This document shows positions 61,122 through 64,000 of a stretch of DNA of 64,000 nucleotides, in pieces. Made by a program: the position numbers and the translations under genes. This stretch comes from Sphagnum compactum (lineage: Eukaryota; Bryophyta; Sphagnopsida; Sphagnales). How positions within the stretch are numbered: position 1 is the first letter of the stretch; each line of letters opens with the position of its first letter. Under the pieces are notes generated by a model, which ran no database searches, had not been told where the DNA came from, and worked only from the letters and a program-made list of their open reading frames with translations. The DNA is taken from NCBI GenBank assembly GCA_965153455.1, contig OZ234499.1, forward strand, positions 5,838,515 through 5,902,514, given 5' to 3'.

Positions 61122-63890
61122 ATGCAGGAGGAGGCGGAGGCGGAATGGGGAGGGAAGAATTGGCCTCCTCTGTCTCAGCTGGCCTTGCGCATGCGGCTCA
61201 CCAAGGTTTGTTTCTGTTTAGGGTTTTTCGCCCACGCACCCCTTTCTGCTGCTCTATTTCAACATTTTTGCACCAGGAGATTTGAGCGGGGACGAGGAAA
61301 CGTGAGCGAGATAGATAGCTGGAAGAAATTGGGCACACACTAATAGAGGGTAGTGCCTGATGGAAATCCCTTGCATGGCTTTGGCTTTAGGGCTAGGGCT
61401 TTGATCTGTGAGCTGCAGCGAGTTGGGCGGCAAAAATCTGGGGTTGCTTACTTATGCCTTATGTTTCTAGCTGCGGTGGTGCATTTTCACCACTATCTTA
61501 ATTTGAAAGGATACTGAACTCACACAGTTTCTTACAAATTTGATTTTTTTTTGTAGAGATCAAAGACTGCTTATGAGCTAGTTGGTATGATTGGGCATCT
61601 ATGGTGTGGGGTGGGGGGTGACAGTATACTCCCTCAAAACAAGAGTTGGAAATGCTGATGAAGTGTAGACATGAAATGTTGGTAAGCTACGCAAAGGCTG
61701 CCTTCTTCTCCAGCGCTGTTGCATGGACAGGTCTGCTTGGATTCCTTGGTGCACCATCGCTGGCTCCCAAGTGTTTTAACTATTCATTCACTGAGTACAA
61801 GAGGTTTTGTAAACGAACGATCGAGCAAGAAATTGTCTTAGGTGAAAGGAAAAAATATTGTGTAGTTAATTAGACATCTGGGATGCCAGCCCTCATGTAA
61901 ACATGGTTTGTTGTGAATGCAAAGTTTTATGAGTCTGCAGGTCTATAATGGTCTCCATAGCTTGGAAGTTCTTGATTCTATGCAATTCGCACCTCTGGTG
62001 GCCATCTGTTTTTGTAATTTGAACTAACATGGGCACCTTCTTTTACTTGTCCAGTGAGTTACCGCCTCAAGTTTTTCAATCGAGTCTTCTTAACAGCAGG
62101 TACCAATGAGCCTCTTGATGCGAATTCTCCATTTTTTCTATTTTGTAAAATAGAGCGTAATGCAGATCCTGCAGCTCCTGCCATTTCATGACTAACTTAA
62201 ACATGGTTGCAGGCCCACACTGCAGTTGTTTTTGCAAATTGAAGTTACCTTTGTTTACCTCAAGTGAAGATAAAGTGCTGGGGAGAATTTCTTGTAAAGT
62301 TATAGACTATTTTTACTTGATTCCATGCTGCTAAGTCTCACTGCCTTGATTGTCAATGCATACTGTTTGTAGCCAGATTATCCTACTGGTCAACTTCGAC
62401 AGTAAGTAAAATTAAGCTGGATGGATGGCAGTGGCATCATTTGTGGGTGTGGAAATTGGGCGCCAGCGTGCAGAGCAGGCCTGCATGAAGGACTTTTTGT
62501 CACTTCAAGAAAGTCCTGTTCGTGGGGAGCTAATTGCCATGTAAGATGTATTCTCCTACTGGATACTGTCCTTGAATGAAGCACATTCCTTTGGAGCATC
62601 TGCTTGTCAGTAGAGTCTGTTAACATCAGATATTGGTACACTAGGAGCACTGCAGGACCATGTTGGAATGTTGGAAAACTTTGACCATTTTTTACCCCTG
62701 CTTCTGAATGCTAGGTGCTTTCAATGTTAATTTACCTTATATGGTTGTTTACATTCCTGCTCTGGGTAATCCCAGATTGAGTTTCTACTTTGTGCACATT
62801 GCTGACCTAGTTTATTGGCAGTCTGCAAAGAGATTACCCCAACCACCCGCTTCTACGAAAAGCCTTGCAGAATGATGAAGATTGGAAATCAATTTATGAT
62901 ATTGGAGATGAAATTCCAATGTCCAGGTTGCCATTGCAGGCCAAAGGTATGATTACTCATATTTAAATTCATGCCATACCCATTGTTGAGTTTGTATGCA
63001 ATGCCATCCTGCCCACATTTTTATAAAGGTTCACTTAGCACTGCAATAAAAGTACTCTTGAATATGACACCAACCTATGCTAAAAGTCAGCTCTTGCTTG
63101 AATTAGCATTATTGTCTTTGGCTTTACATGGGTGCCATAGAATTCTAAGCTGAGTTTCATGCCCTTGATGACACAAAGCACATGGAACTGCAAACTGAAG
63201 CACCTCAAAAGTAAATGATTCCTGCCTGTGTTTGTGTTCTATTGACTCCACTGACCAGCTACACTGGTGATTGCAGAAGGACAATTTCCTGGAGACATGC
63301 AGAGAGACAACACCAAAGATGATGGGGCAGTCCCAGTGCTCACCAGACAAGAGAGACAATCATCTGAGTCTTGGGATGAGCCAAGGCACTTGGTAACACG
63401 AGATAATCATGTGGACCGACAGGGTTTTCGGAAGTTACCAGCCAATGGGTTTGGTGGGGACAACAGATGGGAGCTTTCAGAGGGAAAGGAAAATCCAGAG
63501 GTTTGTAATTTAAAACAAGATATGTTAACCTTGATTTTACTTCTTTGCTTCATGTGGCAGCCATTCATTCTAGAAGGTCATCCTGGTGATTGTTGAACAT
63601 GCTGGGAAAAAATCTTGAGAAAGGTTTAAGTCTACTATGGAATTTGCAGATTAACAAAAAGGTTGGGTTGGATTTATACTCTGTAGGGGCATGCTGACAC
63701 TGCGGATTTTCTGGTGAATCCTTTTAATTTGAGCGTATGGATGGACACACAAGATGTGGATGAGGGAGAAGAACGTGGGGATATCAAAGGGAAGGAGAGA
63801 CGGCGCAGTCACATGACAGCAAAGGAGAGACGAGAATACAATAGGAAACTGTACTTAAATCAAGAGCAGAATGAGCAAAATCTTCACTGA
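61122..63890 (+). CDS. Unrecognised plant protein, 263 aa, six exons
   Basis: Exons 61122-61205, 61557-61584, 62432-62540, 62822-62946, 63259-63500 and 63687-63890 sum to 792 nt and close in phase with GT-AG introns. The start is the first ATG after an in-frame TAG 9 nt upstream. The N-terminal half (WPPLSQLALRMRLTK, AYELVVASFVGVEIGRQRAE, PVRGELIAILQRDYPNHPLL, WKSIYDIGDEIPMSRLPLQA) looks like a compact, mainly helical conserved region. Residues ~117-195 are polar, charged and probably disordered. The C-terminal part (HADTADFLVNPFNLSVW, then KGKERRRSHMTAKERREYNR) ends in a basic, coiled-coil-prone tail that could be a nuclear localisation or nucleic-acid-binding segment. There is no signal peptide or membrane span. 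I do not recognise the family. The 28-nt exon 2 is supported mainly by phase and splice signals and is the least certain. Confidence 0.8.
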
Positions 63891-64000
63891 GTTTGCGACC
63901 TTAATGATTAGTTTTTCTCTATCACATTGGTGTCCCAAATGGGTTGTTGTGAGCATTCCCTGCCAACCAGCATGGGCGCACAGGAATCCACAGACCATAA

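Noticed and set aside
61646-61873. Possible extra exon of the 263-aa gene (75 codons)
   Set aside because: Exons 2 and 3 already join in phase without it and its sequence fits no obvious splice-bounded exon.

Overview
The window is nuclear DNA of a land plant. Four intron-bearing genes were rebuilt exon by exon, and in each the coding phase closes exactly across every junction. They lie in a long AT-rich, CpG-poor background full of transposon relics. Interstitial copies of the plant telomere motif TTTAGGG, Helitrons, hAT transposase remnants and small inverted-repeat elements all fit a plant. The wide spacing and the style of the hAT relics would suit a non-flowering plant, but I cannot name a species and this lineage hint is weak.

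Layout. 1-3278: AT-rich intergenic DNA and the probable RPN2 3' end. 3279-12086 (minus): RPN2 (ribophorin II), a subunit of the ER oligosaccharyltransferase, 20 coding exons, 703 aa. 12.1-43.5 kb: gene-poor block holding two copies of one MITE in opposite orientation, a Helitron, decayed hAT transposases near 18.4-20.0 kb, 28.4-30.0 kb and 37.4-38.2 kb, a 0.96-kb fold-back palindrome at 20.3-21.3 kb, several tandem repeats and a 145-bp miniature Helitron. 43.5-46.1 kb (plus): GC-rich island and a three-exon gene for a 151-aa protein I do not recognise. 46.8-52.5 kb: Tourist-like MITEs and a third Helitron. 53980-58309 (minus): mitochondrial-type beta-ketoacyl-ACP synthase, 14 exons, all catalytic residues present. 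59.4-60.0 kb: minisatellite. 61122-63890 (plus): six-exon gene for an unrecognised 263-aa protein.

The four genes do not form a pathway: one acts in ER N-glycosylation, one in mitochondrial fatty-acid/lipoate synthesis, and two are unknown. I found no bacterial-style gene cluster, CRISPR array or phage. The most unusual non-coding structures are the fold-back element, the Helitron family with its 145-bp derivative, two abutting MITEs that share one TTA, and a KAS intron built almost wholly of five ~175-bp repeats carrying telomere motifs.
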